Origin: a virus
Reading direction: 5' to 3' (one strand)
Length of the DNA: 64,000 nt
IMG/VR virus record: IMGVR_UViG_3300024429_000007
Coordinates: 1-64,000 of that record
Shown piece after piece: positions 16,382 through 25,927 of the stretch (positions within the stretch are counted from its first letter, which is position 1; every line of letters starts with the position of its first letter). Below the pieces are notes generated by a model. The model was not told where the DNA came from and searched no databases. It worked only from the letters and a program-made list of their open reading frames with translations. Both the position numbers and the translations under genes were made by a program.

Positions 16382-18317
16382 GTTGCCTCACCTCCTCAGA
16401 ATCTGACCGTATAAGCTTCAGATTCTGATTTTGTTTTGCATCGCGGACGATAGCCAGATTTCTTCTCGCGTCCTCCAACAGCGGATTGTAATTCAAGGCC
16501 TTCTCGTAGCATTCTTCTGCCTTATCGAGTTGTCCAAGATTGAAATGACAGCTACCGAGATTCACCCACGACTTATAGTTGTACACACCCAGATCCAAAG
16601 GAATGAAAGTATCGAATTGCGGCTTCAACTGAAGCGCATTTTCAAAAGCTGCTGCCGCTTTGTGAAAGACTTTTTTGTAGAAGTACGCCAATCCAATAAC
16701 CGCAAACGGCTCAGCTCGCAGATTCGTGCATTTGATCGCCTCATACCCATAATCAATCGCCTCATCGTACTCCTTCTCATCCAGATACAACTCGGCTAAG
16801 CCCAGAGCCGCCAGGTATCTGAAGTTGCTCTTAAACTTATCCAATGTCATAACCAATTTGTACCTGGTCTCTGCATCTTGAATTCGACCCGCTCCCTTGT
16901 AAGCCCGGGCGAGGTTGAAATTCACAAAGAGATCCTCCGGTTTCTCTTCGATTTCCCTCAAGAGAATCCGGATATTGAAATCGTGCTGTCCACTTTTATC
17001 CTTGAACTTTGCAATCTCCGGTCCGCCATGAATTATAGGAAGATTGACTTTCTGAAAATCATCTCCCCTTAAATCAAGGGTCTCATGCAGACGACTGCGA
17101 AAGCGATAGCTTCTCCGGTTTTTGACCAGACGAATTCGAGTGTTGATCAGAAGTAATTCGCCAGTGTCTCCGAGGCAATGCGTCGGGAAAGCAAAGGCGG
17201 TTGTTCCATTGGAATTTAGCGTCAGATTCTTAATCGCATCAGCTTGCTCTTTTTGGACGTAATCGTCGGCATCAAGCCAGCAAATCCATCCCGATTCGGC
17301 TTTAGAAAATGCAAAGTTCCTCGCAGCGGAAAAATCGTCACCCCACTCGTAGTCGAAGATCTTATCGGTGTATTCCCTTGCAACTTCCTTCGTTCGGTCG
17401 GTCGAGCCGGTATCCACGATTACAATTTCATCCGCGACTTCTTTCAAATTTTCTAAACATCTTGGCAAGGTCTTCTCTTCATCCTTCACAATCAGGCAGA
17501 AACCCAAGCTGTTGTCTTCCTCAAAAAGATCATCGACCTCTTCATCTCCCCACTTTTCTCTCAATATCGATTGATTACCGGTCAACTGCTTATCGAAATC
17601 AAATTCCGGATCTTTCTTCAATTCCTCGAAGGTTTGATGTCCGTAATGATATATGAAAACGTCTCGGGCGACTCCGAGTCTCCAGCCAGCTTTTCGTATT
17701 CGAATGGAATAGTCAAAGTCATCGCTGCAACCGATTCCGAAGGCTTCATCCAAAAGGCCAACCTCCTCCAGAACCTCCCGCCGCATCAGAACACAAATCC
17801 CAATGAGCAGTTTGGTATCGAGAAGTTGCCCTTTACACTTTTCGTAATTCTCCTGGGCGGCATCATTGATCTCTTCCGGAGTCAGTTTTCCAGTATCACC
17901 GGCTAACTGAGCCGCCTGTTTCCACATCACGAAGTTCGAACAGGGTCCCACTGCGCCGACTTCAGGATGCGCTTCGAGATGAGCTAACATCCGCTCGAAA
18001 CAAAATTCGGTTGCGACCATATCGTTGTTCATAAAACAAGCGAATGGAGCAACCGATTCTTTCAAGCCTTGATTTACAGCCTTGACAAATCCGAGATTCT
18101 CCTTGTTGTGGATGAACCGTACTCCGGACCTTTCCATCTCAAAGAGGTCTTGATCGAAGACATCGCTGCCATTATCGATCAAGGTCAGTTTATAGGGTAC
18201 CCGGACGTAAGAGAAGATGCTGCGAATACATTGCTTCGTCAGGCCATTCTGATTCCAGTACGGGATAATAATATCGACAATCGGCTCCTGAGTCAGATCT
18301 TTCGAGTTCAATTTCAA
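16365..18317 (-). CDS. Two-domain GT2 glycosyltransferase with TPR repeats
   Basis: A GT-A fold GT2 domain (residues about 10-240; DIIIPYWN, MNNDM) is followed by a second GT2 domain (about 275-480; LIVKDEEKTL, VDTGSTDRT, WLDADD) and tetratricopeptide repeats to the end (EALQLKPQFD, KALNYNPLLED). The second half resembles SunS-like transferases, which glycosylate proteins or peptides. Length 650. The start is TTG after AAAGGA. Lying between two propeller genes, it may decorate virion or host glycans; target unknown. Confidence 0.85.
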   Translation of the reverse strand: MKLNSKDLTQEPIVDIIIPYWNQNGLTKQCIRSIFSYVRVPYKLTLIDNGSDVFDQDLFEMERSGVRFIHNKENLGFVKAVNQGLKESVAPFACFMNNDMVATEFCFERMLAHLEAHPEVGAVGPCSNFVMWKQAAQLAGDTGKLTPEEINDAAQENYEKCKGQLLDTKLLIGICVLMRREVLEEVGLLDEAFGIGCSDDFDYSIRIRKAGWRLGVARDVFIYHYGHQTFEELKKDPEFDFDKQLTGNQSILREKWGDEEVDDLFEEDNSLGFCLIVKDEEKTLPRCLENLKEVADEIVIVDTGSTDRTKEVAREYTDKIFDYEWGDDFSAARNFAFSKAESGWICWLDADDYVQKEQADAIKNLTLNSNGTTAFAFPTHCLGDTGELLLINTRIRLVKNRRSYRFRSRLHETLDLRGDDFQKVNLPIIHGGPEIAKFKDKSGQHDFNIRILLREIEEKPEDLFVNFNLARAYKGAGRIQDAETRYKLVMTLDKFKSNFRYLAALGLAELYLDEKEYDEAIDYGYEAIKCTNLRAEPFAVIGLAYFYKKVFHKAAAAFENALQLKPQFDTFIPLDLGVYNYKSWVNLGSCHFNLGQLDKAEECYEKALNYNPLLEDARRNLAIVRDAKQNQNLKLIRSDSEEVRQHGNRG

Positions 18318-18332
18318 AAGTCCTTTCTTAGT

Positions 18333-18725
18333 TTAACACCCGTTGTACCCGGTGATTACGGAGACTGTATCCGGTCCATAATTCACCACAAAGGTCTTTC
18401 CAACAGTCTCATCACAGGCAACACCAGCAGGCTGAACACCCACTCCAATCGTTGCGCTTACCGTATCGGATCCCGTGTGAATTACTGAGACACTATCATC
18501 GTTCCAATTCGTTATGAATGTTTTCCCTGCAGCCTCATCGCAAGCGACTCTGTAAGGGCCTGCCCCTACCCCGATAGTTGCGCTCACGGTATTCGATGGT
18601 GTATGAATGACGGAGATTGTATCATCACCATAATTCGCAACGAAAGTTTTTTCAGCAGTCTCATCACAACCTACTCCGTAAGGACCACCTCCTACGTCGA
18701 TTGTAGCCTCAACTATCGCTGCCAT
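18333..18725 (-). CDS. Three-unit YVTN-type propeller protein
   Basis: Only three of the 42-residue units are present, framed by the same N-terminus (MAAIVEAT) and C-terminus (VITGYNGC) as the seven-unit protein at 15479-16381. This looks like a copy that lost four units by recombination between repeats. Three blades cannot close a normal propeller alone, so it would have to oligomerise or be non-functional. GGGGGTGA precedes the ATG. Confidence 0.75.
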   Translation of the reverse strand: MAAIVEATIDVGGGPYGVGCDETAEKTFVANYGDDTISVIHTPSNTVSATIGVGAGPYRVACDEAAGKTFITNWNDDSVSVIHTGSDTVSATIGVGVQPAGVACDETVGKTFVVNYGPDTVSVITGYNGC

Positions 18726-18741
18726 ATTCGTTCACCCCCGA

Positions 18742-19890
18742 TCAGAGAAGCAGGAAATTATACGAATGAAGCTCGCCCGGGTCCGCAATAAAATAGAGAG
18801 GCGAGTCGGTCAATCGAATCGATCCTCCCGATACATCAATCGGTTGCCCAATTACACCGAAAACAGAAACGTCCTTAAATGGAAACTCTCGATCCATCTC
18901 CAGTCTTTCCGTAGTCCAGATTACGTGGATCTCCTTGTCATCTCTTTCGAAAACGAACCAGTTGATCTTGTCGGTGCACCAACGTTCCTCGACTGTTCGA
19001 CTGGGATACGCTTTCATCTGCGTTTTGAAGATCGCTCCCTTCAAGAAATCCTTGATCGTTCGCATCGCATAATAAGACGGCCTCGGCTTCCCTCTCGTGT
19101 CTAACAGACCCCACCCCAGATGTTTCAGGGCAAACCAGATCGCGTAATCGATCCCGACCGAATTGAAAAGCACGTGTTGTTTGACGAGAGAAATCGCCTG
19201 ACGCTCTGGGGTCTGGATAATGTGAAGGAATTTTGGATCTCCGGTACAGGGAACTCCGCATTCTGCGACGACGACAGGTTTCTCAACGCGGTACCAGGCG
19301 AGAATCTCATTGACTTTCGAAATCCCCTGAAGGATATTCTTTGTTCCTCCGTATCCGTAAGTATAGAAATTCAGGCTGATAAAGTCTAGCACCTGTCCAA
19401 TCCCAAGTGCAAAACAGTTCTCGAAAAACTGACTTCGATCCTCATTCCCAAAGCTGCCATTGAACGTCGGAGTAATCCACCCGCAGCCTCCGATTACGTT
19501 TTCAGGATCGATCTTTTTGCCCATCTCGTAGAACGTCCGAACCTGACGAACGAATTCCTCCTCGTCCCCCGAGAACCGGCACCCTGGCTGATCGGGACGA
19601 GTCTCTGGCTCTCCTCCGAAATCCCAAATCCGAATGAGGCCCCGATATTTCTCCAACACTTCCTTGAAGGCCGCGTGGGGAACGTTGTTCACGCCCACCG
19701 GCAGAATGAACTTACCGATCAGCCTCGTGTCCGAATCGATGACTGCTGCACAATCTTCGGGAGAGGGACTATTCAGGTGCAATGGAAGCTGGACCAAATC
19801 TGGATCAAGGTCGAAGATATGATCCTTGAATTTCGTCAAAACGCCAGCGACTGCAACTCCAAACTGATCAACGGTCCATTTTTGAATCAT
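18742..19890 (-). CDS. Clan GH-A-like glycoside hydrolase
   Basis: A TIM-barrel pattern with GGEPE (residues 92-96; likely acid/base Glu94 or Glu96) and VVVAECG (Glu210, likely nucleophile) matches retaining glycosidases of clan GH-A, closest in feel to GH39/GH5-like proteins. Length 382 gives one barrel plus a small C-terminal beta domain. No signal peptide, so it acts in the cytoplasm or on the virion. GGAG lies upstream of the ATG. It could trim host surface glycan or the glycan made by neighbouring genes; the specific substrate cannot be read. Confidence 0.78.
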   Translation of the reverse strand: MIQKWTVDQFGVAVAGVLTKFKDHIFDLDPDLVQLPLHLNSPSPEDCAAVIDSDTRLIGKFILPVGVNNVPHAAFKEVLEKYRGLIRIWDFGGEPETRPDQPGCRFSGDEEEFVRQVRTFYEMGKKIDPENVIGGCGWITPTFNGSFGNEDRSQFFENCFALGIGQVLDFISLNFYTYGYGGTKNILQGISKVNEILAWYRVEKPVVVAECGVPCTGDPKFLHIIQTPERQAISLVKQHVLFNSVGIDYAIWFALKHLGWGLLDTRGKPRPSYYAMRTIKDFLKGAIFKTQMKAYPSRTVEERWCTDKINWFVFERDDKEIHVIWTTERLEMDREFPFKDVSVFGVIGQPIDVSGGSIRLTDSPLYFIADPGELHSYNFLLL

Positions 19891-19893
19891 AGC

Positions 19894-20700
19894 CTACTCC
19901 TTTATCTTTTCGGCAATGACCAACATCTCATCCATCTGCGACGATGGGAGTTTCCGGGATGTCTTAAACCCCTCCAACTTCAGCAAAAGATTCAGCGTGG
20001 AATGATCGTAGTGGAAACAATGCTGGTACAACGACCAGAAGGGATGCAGAGGATCATCTCCGTACTTCGCAGTATCCGGCATTTGGATAATCATGAGCAT
20101 ATTTTCCGAACTGTGCGTAAAGATCTTCCGAAGCAATTTCCGAGGATGCTGCGAATGTTCCAGACTATCCCAGAGCAGCACACAATCGAAAATCTCTTCA
20201 TTGTCCAGAACGAGTTCGTCCATGTCCTGACACCGGAGTTCCAGGCCCAAATGCTCTCTGCCCCAATCCACTGCCCACTTAGAGAACTCGATTCCAACGA
20301 CTCTCCATCCCCGATCGAAATACGGTTTGCTCATGTGCCCGGTGGCGCACCCGAAATCGATCAACGAACAGGGCTTCCGGGTTTTGTCTTTCCAACGTCT
20401 ATTGAACCAAGAGAGAGTAAGCTTCCCGAAGTAAATCTTCGCTCCGAGGTGATCTTCCTCGATGTAATTCGGGTACCCGATGCACCCTTTGGGATCGGCG
20501 ATGTAGTACTCTTTTTTATGATACGCCTTTCGATCCGCCGCGGAGATGTTCGGGTTGAAAAAAAGCAGCCCGCATTCTTCGCACCGCTCGACTTTTAATG
20601 GCTGTTCCTGAGCCCAGTTGTTCGGCGGGCATTCGAACAGAAATTCGGACTTCGTTCGATGGTCGTGTAAGGGACAATGGACTTCGATCAGCTCAGGCAT
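19894..20700 (-). CDS. SAM-dependent methyltransferase with N-terminal zinc motif
   Basis: Class I methyltransferase of the Methyltransf_23 type: glycine motif DFGCATGHM (near residue 97), acidic VVGIEFS and post-motif LLWDSLEHS. The first 45 residues have CEECGLLFFNP, a zinc-ribbon start typical of sugar or small-molecule methyltransferases in glycan clusters. ATG at 20700 follows GAGGAGG; a longer TTG frame is rejected. Probably O-methylates a sugar. Confidence 0.85.
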   Translation of the reverse strand: MPELIEVHCPLHDHRTKSEFLFECPPNNWAQEQPLKVERCEECGLLFFNPNISAADRKAYHKKEYYIADPKGCIGYPNYIEEDHLGAKIYFGKLTLSWFNRRWKDKTRKPCSLIDFGCATGHMSKPYFDRGWRVVGIEFSKWAVDWGREHLGLELRCQDMDELVLDNEEIFDCVLLWDSLEHSQHPRKLLRKIFTHSSENMLMIIQMPDTAKYGDDPLHPFWSLYQHCFHYDHSTLNLLLKLEGFKTSRKLPSSQMDEMLVIAEKIKE

Positions 20701-20711
20701 TTTTCTCCTCC

Positions 20712-21215
20712 TCAAAAATAAGTCGCTTCGGTTAAACCAACAATTGCATCTATCTTCTCGGTTCCTTCGCTGAGCATCAGCATAGACCGGTGAAAGCCAT
20801 CAATGACTTCGAATTCTCCGTTCAACTTCTCAGAAAATTTCTGCACAACCGTAATCTTTTGTTTCTCTGGGTGAATTGAACCGGTCCCATGAGTAATCCG
20901 TTTGCTACAATCTCGAAGATTCCCATTCCACTTTCTCAAGAGCGGATTCCAAATCGGATCCACGGCGGTCACGCAGAGTTCCTTCGTAGACAGACTGATC
21001 TCGACCCATTCGACAATCTGCTCATTTCTCCTATCGGTCTTGTAGCCAAGCGTCCAGACTCCAAAGGGATTCACCTGTCTATTGTGGAAGCATTGACTAC
21101 GAACAAGTTGCTCTAATACTCGATCATCTCGGATCGTTTTCCCAGATTCCAAGAATAGAAAATAACGTAAAACGTCTGAAAAAGCAAGGCATTTTTTTGC
21201 AATATAGTTTTTCAT
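20712..21215 (-). CDS. ParB/Srx-like domain protein
   Basis: Protein of 167 residues. Near the end FEVIDGFHRSMLMLSEG followed by IDAIVG matches the core of ParB/sulfiredoxin-like folds (usually VIDGxHRxxAxxxxG). Such free-standing domains occur in phages and in nucleotide- or sugar-linked contexts. It starts by ATGA overlap with the GT-B gene, so it is co-translated with a glycan enzyme, which is an odd setting. Function unknown. Confidence 0.55.
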   Translation of the reverse strand: MKNYIAKKCLAFSDVLRYFLFLESGKTIRDDRVLEQLVRSQCFHNRQVNPFGVWTLGYKTDRRNEQIVEWVEISLSTKELCVTAVDPIWNPLLRKWNGNLRDCSKRITHGTGSIHPEKQKITVVQKFSEKLNGEFEVIDGFHRSMLMLSEGTEKIDAIVGLTEATYF

Positions 21216-22345
21216 CGTTGCTGACTTTTCCGAAATGGGATAATATCCTGCGGATTCAGATCTAATGGAACTTCATCTCCCTTGATAATATCGGCATATA
21301 GATCTGTTACGTCTTCCAGGCTGTAACGTTCCAAGCACCATGTACGCGCCCACGCAGATCTACTAATTCGCTTTTTTTGGACTTTGGGCAACCACCCATA
21401 CCCATCCACATACCTCAATGGCGGGGATTGCTTTTTCAAATAATTCACCAACTCCACATCGTCTTGAAAAATGCACTCCACTGGGTGCATCTCATCCGCA
21501 CCTGGCCAATTAAATATCACCGGCACGCACCCGCAGAGCATTCCTTCCGTAATTGCAGCGTGCCAACTTTCATCCTCAGAGAAACTGATTACAAAATCAA
21601 TATCAGCAAACCACTTTATAACCGCATCTCCACTCACATGGTCAAGAACCTGGATACGATCCGAAGATCGAACTACAGACTCAAGTTCAGCAATGTAATC
21701 TGGAAAGTGTGTTCGATCATTTTCCTCAAAACCAAGCAAGCTCAACGAAAAATTCGGTGAAAGACAATTCGCTTCCGTCCAACGATTAGATATTGGATAT
21801 TCCATTGCTAATGGCCCATCGAGCAATTTAGCAAATTCGACAACTCGTTTCCGTGGAATACACCGGCCCAACATACCTAATCTCCGACCATAGTCACGCT
21901 GATTTATGAAATCATTCAAAAACCGCCAGTGCTGTTCATCTACCAATCTGGGTACAGTTATACATCGTTCCTGCATATCATCCAGAACATTTGCAACACA
22001 ATTCTCAAGGAAAAGATTCCTGTAATGATTACTCATGAACAGAACTGCGGAGGCATTCTCCCAATAGTAGAACGGTGAATTCTCATGCCAGACATCGCCG
22101 CGATGCGTTCGTACAATAATCCGCTTCTCTGGAAAATTCTCCAGATAAAACTGCGCCCACGCCAATCCCCAATCCACAAAAATTACATCCGCCCATTTCG
22201 CCAAGCTCCTTTGGACATAATCTCGTGGATGCTCACGGTCAAGAAAATTACAGCTAAACCGTTGCGACATGATTGCCTTAAATCTCTTTGGAACAAACTG
22301 CCACAACCCGCCAGCATCGAATAATACCTTCAGTTTATGCTCCAT
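21212..22345 (-). CDS. GT-B glycosyltransferase (GT4-like)
   Basis: Two Rossmann-type halves: the N-terminal half has VLFDAGG and WADVIFVDWG, the C-terminal half has LGMLGRCIPRKRV (near residue 180) and the donor-binding ESWHAAITEGMLCGCVPV, which carries the E-x(7)-E pattern of GT4-like enzymes. It transfers a sugar from a nucleotide-sugar donor; acceptor unknown. AAGGA lies upstream of the ATG. Confidence 0.82.
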   Translation of the reverse strand: MEHKLKVLFDAGGLWQFVPKRFKAIMSQRFSCNFLDREHPRDYVQRSLAKWADVIFVDWGLAWAQFYLENFPEKRIIVRTHRGDVWHENSPFYYWENASAVLFMSNHYRNLFLENCVANVLDDMQERCITVPRLVDEQHWRFLNDFINQRDYGRRLGMLGRCIPRKRVVEFAKLLDGPLAMEYPISNRWTEANCLSPNFSLSLLGFEENDRTHFPDYIAELESVVRSSDRIQVLDHVSGDAVIKWFADIDFVISFSEDESWHAAITEGMLCGCVPVIFNWPGADEMHPVECIFQDDVELVNYLKKQSPPLRYVDGYGWLPKVQKKRISRSAWARTWCLERYSLEDVTDLYADIIKGDEVPLDLNPQDIIPFRKSQQR

Positions 22346-22358
22346 CGGAATCCTTCTT

Positions 22359-22997
22359 TCATTGATATACTTCTACTCGGAATTCACCTACCCAATCGAA
22401 AACAGTCTCCCGGAATCGGTGAGGAAGATTAACACGGCTTTTTTTTGCATTTGCGAATAGAACATAATCCTTCCAGGCCTTCACGGCAGAACTATCGATT
22501 ACTTCGTTCCATAATGCAGAAGAAAGGAAAGTCGGCTTCTTTTCAAAAACCAAAGTATTCGTATAAAAAGAAACCAACCAGTAGTGGTATGGTAGAGGAT
22601 GAAGCATCTCTTTGAAAGGCGATGGCGTCTTGATCCGGCCACGTGCACCGATTCGCATCAATTCTTCGCAGGCCGCTTTTGGATCGAGAATATGTTCAAG
22701 GATATGAGAACACCAGATAAAATCAAAGCTTTCGCTCCTGAAGGGCAGCGCCTCAACTCCGGACAGCAAAAACTTCCGACCTTGATATACCGGAATCAGA
22801 TCAGGATTCATATCGACCAGTACATCCGCCCGGGGGAATGCCGATTCAGTAAGCTGAACCCGAGGAGCACCCGGACCGCATCCAATATCCAGTACGCGAT
22901 CATCTTCCCAGATTCCGTAATCTAAAGCAATTTCATCTCTCGTCCAGCGCGGACGATGCTCTTTCGCTCTCGGTCCCAGATCGGCAAGCGTTACCAT
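22359..22997 (-). CDS. SAM-dependent methyltransferase
   Basis: Class I fold: VLDIGCGPGAPR (near residue 36), VDMNPD, LPFRSESFDFIWCSHILEHILDP. Length 212. No substrate signature; in this setting a sugar or glycolipid methyltransferase is likely. Its start overlaps the end of the glycosyltransferase gene 22991-23962 by seven bases. Confidence 0.85.
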   Translation of the reverse strand: MVTLADLGPRAKEHRPRWTRDEIALDYGIWEDDRVLDIGCGPGAPRVQLTESAFPRADVLVDMNPDLIPVYQGRKFLLSGVEALPFRSESFDFIWCSHILEHILDPKAACEELMRIGARGRIKTPSPFKEMLHPLPYHYWLVSFYTNTLVFEKKPTFLSSALWNEVIDSSAVKAWKDYVLFANAKKSRVNLPHRFRETVFDWVGEFRVEVYQ

Positions 22998-23962
22998 CCC
23001 AATTCCTCAGCACTCTTTCCATAGTACGGATGCTCCAACATAACCACAGGATAAGTCCCAGTAAATTTTTCGAGATGTTCTTCGACCGACTCATCGTAAA
23101 TTCCAGTCCAGATTTTATGATACGTTTGATAGTACTCCATGATTTCTCCGTCGTTCGATTCAAGGATCGGTGCACACCATCGCTTCATTCTTTCGTCGCC
23201 ACCGCCTCGTGCAACCAGGTTTCGAGTCGCATGCGCCCATCGCAGAATATGTCGTTCCATTTTCTCCGGAGTATGCACCCATCCGAAGTGTAGAATATCA
23301 AAGAGACCGGCCGGCTCGAAAAGATATAGTTTTTCGCCTTTCTTGTCAAGCGTTTTTAATTCTTGGAATCGAGTACGCCGAAGACCCAATTCCATTTTCT
23401 GGCCAAGTCGATAAGGTCGTTGTCCAAGAATCTCAATGTCGGGGAGATATTTCCAAAAAAGCCCGGAGTCGATATAGTTACACATCTGAAGATAATCTTC
23501 TCCGACTGTGAGGATATGATTCAAATCGAGGAAAAACATCAACTCTTTCGCCGCGATCATCCAGATTGAAGGATATCCGATTACCAGATTCCGGAGACAT
23601 TGGATCTCTCTTGGTCGATACACCGCGTCCGAATCCAAGATTAAACAATAATCTGTATTCGAACTGACATTCTGATGGCAATGTCTTCGCAAGTCATTTA
23701 CCGATTGCTGCCAACCGTACCGGATGTACTTGATCTTATGATCTGCGTCTTCATCGAGCATGCGTTGAATCTCCGCCTGTGTACCGTCGGTTGAGAGACC
23801 TTCTTCGGTTAAAAACCCTTGCTCGATTGCCTCTCTTCCATATCGATTTCGGGCGGCGCCCTCCACGATGACGATCTCTTCGACCACATCATAGATCGAC
23901 TTCAGCGCGAAGTAAACGTAATCCTCTTCGTTAATCACCACCATCTGAACTGTGAGCTTCAT
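22991..23962 (-). CDS. GT-A glycosyltransferase, paralogue 4
   Basis: Member of a phage-internal family with four copies here: opening VQMVVINEEDYVYFALKSIYD, then EEIVIVEGAA, GLSTDGT, and a DSD acidic motif (LILDSDAVY) expected to hold the metal and sugar nucleotide. ATG at 23962 follows AGAGGGA; the longer frame to 24046 is rejected. It overlaps the WbqC-like gene by 32 bases. Conserved C-terminal TGTYPVVMLEHPYYGKS is shared with the sister copies. Confidence 0.8.
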   Translation of the reverse strand: MKLTVQMVVINEEDYVYFALKSIYDVVEEIVIVEGAARNRYGREAIEQGFLTEEGLSTDGTQAEIQRMLDEDADHKIKYIRYGWQQSVNDLRRHCHQNVSSNTDYCLILDSDAVYRPREIQCLRNLVIGYPSIWMIAAKELMFFLDLNHILTVGEDYLQMCNYIDSGLFWKYLPDIEILGQRPYRLGQKMELGLRRTRFQELKTLDKKGEKLYLFEPAGLFDILHFGWVHTPEKMERHILRWAHATRNLVARGGGDERMKRWCAPILESNDGEIMEYYQTYHKIWTGIYDESVEEHLEKFTGTYPVVMLEHPYYGKSAEELGW

Positions 23963-24650
23963 TTGTCCCTCTTTTGAGATACCGGATGCTGTCTGTACCA
24001 CAATTAAAAAATAGATCAAGAATGGACAACCCGGGGATGAACTCATTTCCGAGTTGAGGGTACTCGAATTGTTGAAAGCTCGAATACGTCAGGCGAAATC
24101 CGGAATCCTCGAAATTCTCAGCGATTTGATAACTCCTCGCTCCGTTACCCGAGAGATATTCACTGCCTCCGACAGCTCTCAAGATTTCAATGATCCTGTT
24201 CTCTTTCGTCGCTTGAACTTTCAAATCGGAAGCAAGGATGAACTCAGATCCGATTCCGAACACTCTCGCAAGAACCTGAATCAACTCTATGTTCAGATCA
24301 CAGAGCTTTTCGTAAGGCCTTCGTAGTACGCACTCGATGACCGGAAACCAACGCTCAAAGTACTCCGCCTTGCCATAATTCTGCTGAAGCGTCCGCACCA
24401 TTTTCGGTCGCCACGGAGTATTCACTATCTCGACACTCTGAATCTTCTGCCCGGAGCGCCCCTTCGTCCGAATGGGAACGGTGAGCCATTGGGGTCCCCT
24501 CGGCGTCCAGATGCTGCAACGATTGGTGAAGCTACCCTTTGAAAATGGAACATCGTCCAGAAAGACGAAGATATCGCAGTGTGCCATCTTGTAAAAATAG
24601 CCGAGCCAGGGAGCAAAGTTGGGCTGGTGTATGGCGACGGTGCAACTCAT
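23931..24650 (-). CDS. WbqC-family protein
   Basis: Family signature IHQPNFAPWLGYF (residues 7-19) and LDDVPFSKGSFTNR (31-44), with the usual length near 240. WbqC proteins occur in O-antigen and other surface glycan clusters; their chemistry is not firmly established, though roles in acylating or amino-sugar steps have been proposed. GGAGG precedes the ATG. Confidence 0.88.
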   Translation of the reverse strand: MSCTVAIHQPNFAPWLGYFYKMAHCDIFVFLDDVPFSKGSFTNRCSIWTPRGPQWLTVPIRTKGRSGQKIQSVEIVNTPWRPKMVRTLQQNYGKAEYFERWFPVIECVLRRPYEKLCDLNIELIQVLARVFGIGSEFILASDLKVQATKENRIIEILRAVGGSEYLSGNGARSYQIAENFEDSGFRLTYSSFQQFEYPQLGNEFIPGLSILDLFFNCGTDSIRYLKRGTNEAHSSDGGD

Positions 24651-24662
24651 CAGTACCTCCTC

Positions 24663-25322
24663 TCAGGACCTTCTTCGATTGGTTTCAAGAGCTTGGGGAT
24701 ACTTGGTGAAATCCGGCCGATAAAGAAAGATCGTGAAGTCATTTTCTTTGTAGGTGTGATCTAAAAAGGCCCCTCGCGGAGAAATCTCTTTTGTAAGAAG
24801 TGTGAATATCTCGCCTGGATCCGAATAAAAGGAATCGAGGTCCCGGCCCAGCCCGAACTTGCTCAGAAAATTTACCCCGACCCCAATCCGACAGAGGGCG
24901 TACATCTTTGTCACAATCTCAATCACCCTAGCATGCCAGTCTTTTTCATCTAAGGCAAACAATCCCGATCCAAAGACGAAATCAAATTGGTCATCGAAAT
25001 TCAGCCCGCGCACGTCGAATATCAAAAAGCTATGGCATGGGTGTTTCTTTCGGGCAATTTGAATCGCCGCTTCAACGAGATCGCAACCCAAGTACCGAGC
25101 GATCTGATACTCTTCTTCGATCAGAAATTTGAGAAAATCTCCCGTTCCACATCCAACGTCCAAAATCGATCTAGTATCGAGATCTCCGATCCGAGTCAGC
25201 GCTCGGAATCTTACCTCTTGCGACTCCTGGCTATTCCAGAAAGTCTCTGGAGAATCACCAAGTTTCCTGAACCGGTCTGTATAGTACTTCAAATTTCTAT
25301 CGGATAATCCAGTGAATTGCAT
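24663..25322 (-). CDS. SAM-dependent methyltransferase
   Basis: Class I methyltransferase: SILDVGCGTGDFLKF (near residue 53), LGCDLV, and DFVFGSGLFALDE. ATG at 25322 is chosen because GGAGG lies upstream; the frame extends to 25394 inside the PIG-L gene. Length 219. Substrate unknown; one of four methyltransferases in this glycan island. Confidence 0.85.
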   Translation of the reverse strand: MQFTGLSDRNLKYYTDRFRKLGDSPETFWNSQESQEVRFRALTRIGDLDTRSILDVGCGTGDFLKFLIEEEYQIARYLGCDLVEAAIQIARKKHPCHSFLIFDVRGLNFDDQFDFVFGSGLFALDEKDWHARVIEIVTKMYALCRIGVGVNFLSKFGLGRDLDSFYSDPGEIFTLLTKEISPRGAFLDHTYKENDFTIFLYRPDFTKYPQALETNRRRS

Positions 25323-25926
25323 TGAAGGCCTCCGCGTATTGAGTCCCGATCTGACCACCTCGTGCGCGAACGAGACTCCGGATAAAATCTTCATTGATGT
25401 AATCCCTTCCCAACTGTGAGAAGTAGCATTTCAACGCTCGGATCTTCAACTCGATGAATTGCTCCTCCAGAAAGATGAAACATTCTGTCCTGAAGGATAA
25501 GTTGTTCCAGGGAATTTCGTATCCAAGAAGAGTTGATTTCTTGAAGGCGCGGAATCCTTCGGCTGCAATAACCTGATGATCCTGATGTGTATCATCTGCC
25601 GAGGGCAGAAAGACCAAATCCGGTTCGATTACGTCTCTCAGTTCGATCATATCTTCGAGAATACTTTGACGATGAGCAGGGAAATCCCGGACTTCGTAAT
25701 CGAAAAGAATCAGATTCTCTCTTGTAATCCCAAGCGCAGCGGTTGCCTTTTTAACTTCCTCTCGGAGAATCCCTTTTGGCAACTCGGGTGGAACAGATTT
25801 CTCGGCAGATGAGAAAGCCACATAGAAGACTTCTTTATCTTCAGCGAGAAATCGAGCCAGACTACCACCACAACCGAATTCGCAATCGTCGGTATGTGGA
25901 CTCAGCGCCAGTATTCGCTGAACCAT
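25297..25926 (-). CDS. PIG-L/LmbE-family deacetylase
   Basis: Zinc-dependent N-acetylglucosamine-type deacetylase. Signature SPHTDDCEFGCGG (residues 9-21; His11 and Asp14 as ligand and base) and HQDH (114-117). Length 209 is slightly short for the family but complete. It would remove an acetyl group from an amino sugar, leaving a free amine. It lies between methyltransferase genes in the glycan island. Confidence 0.9.
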   Translation of the reverse strand: MVQRILALSPHTDDCEFGCGGSLARFLAEDKEVFYVAFSSAEKSVPPELPKGILREEVKKATAALGITRENLILFDYEVRDFPAHRQSILEDMIELRDVIEPDLVFLPSADDTHQDHQVIAAEGFRAFKKSTLLGYEIPWNNLSFRTECFIFLEEQFIELKIRALKCYFSQLGRDYINEDFIRSLVRARGGQIGTQYAEAFNAIHWIIR

Positions 25927-25927
25927 T

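Noticed and set aside
15479-18725. Diversity-generating retroelement acting on propeller repeats
   Set aside because: No reverse transcriptase gene or template/variable repeat pair is visible; repeat recombination explains the pattern.
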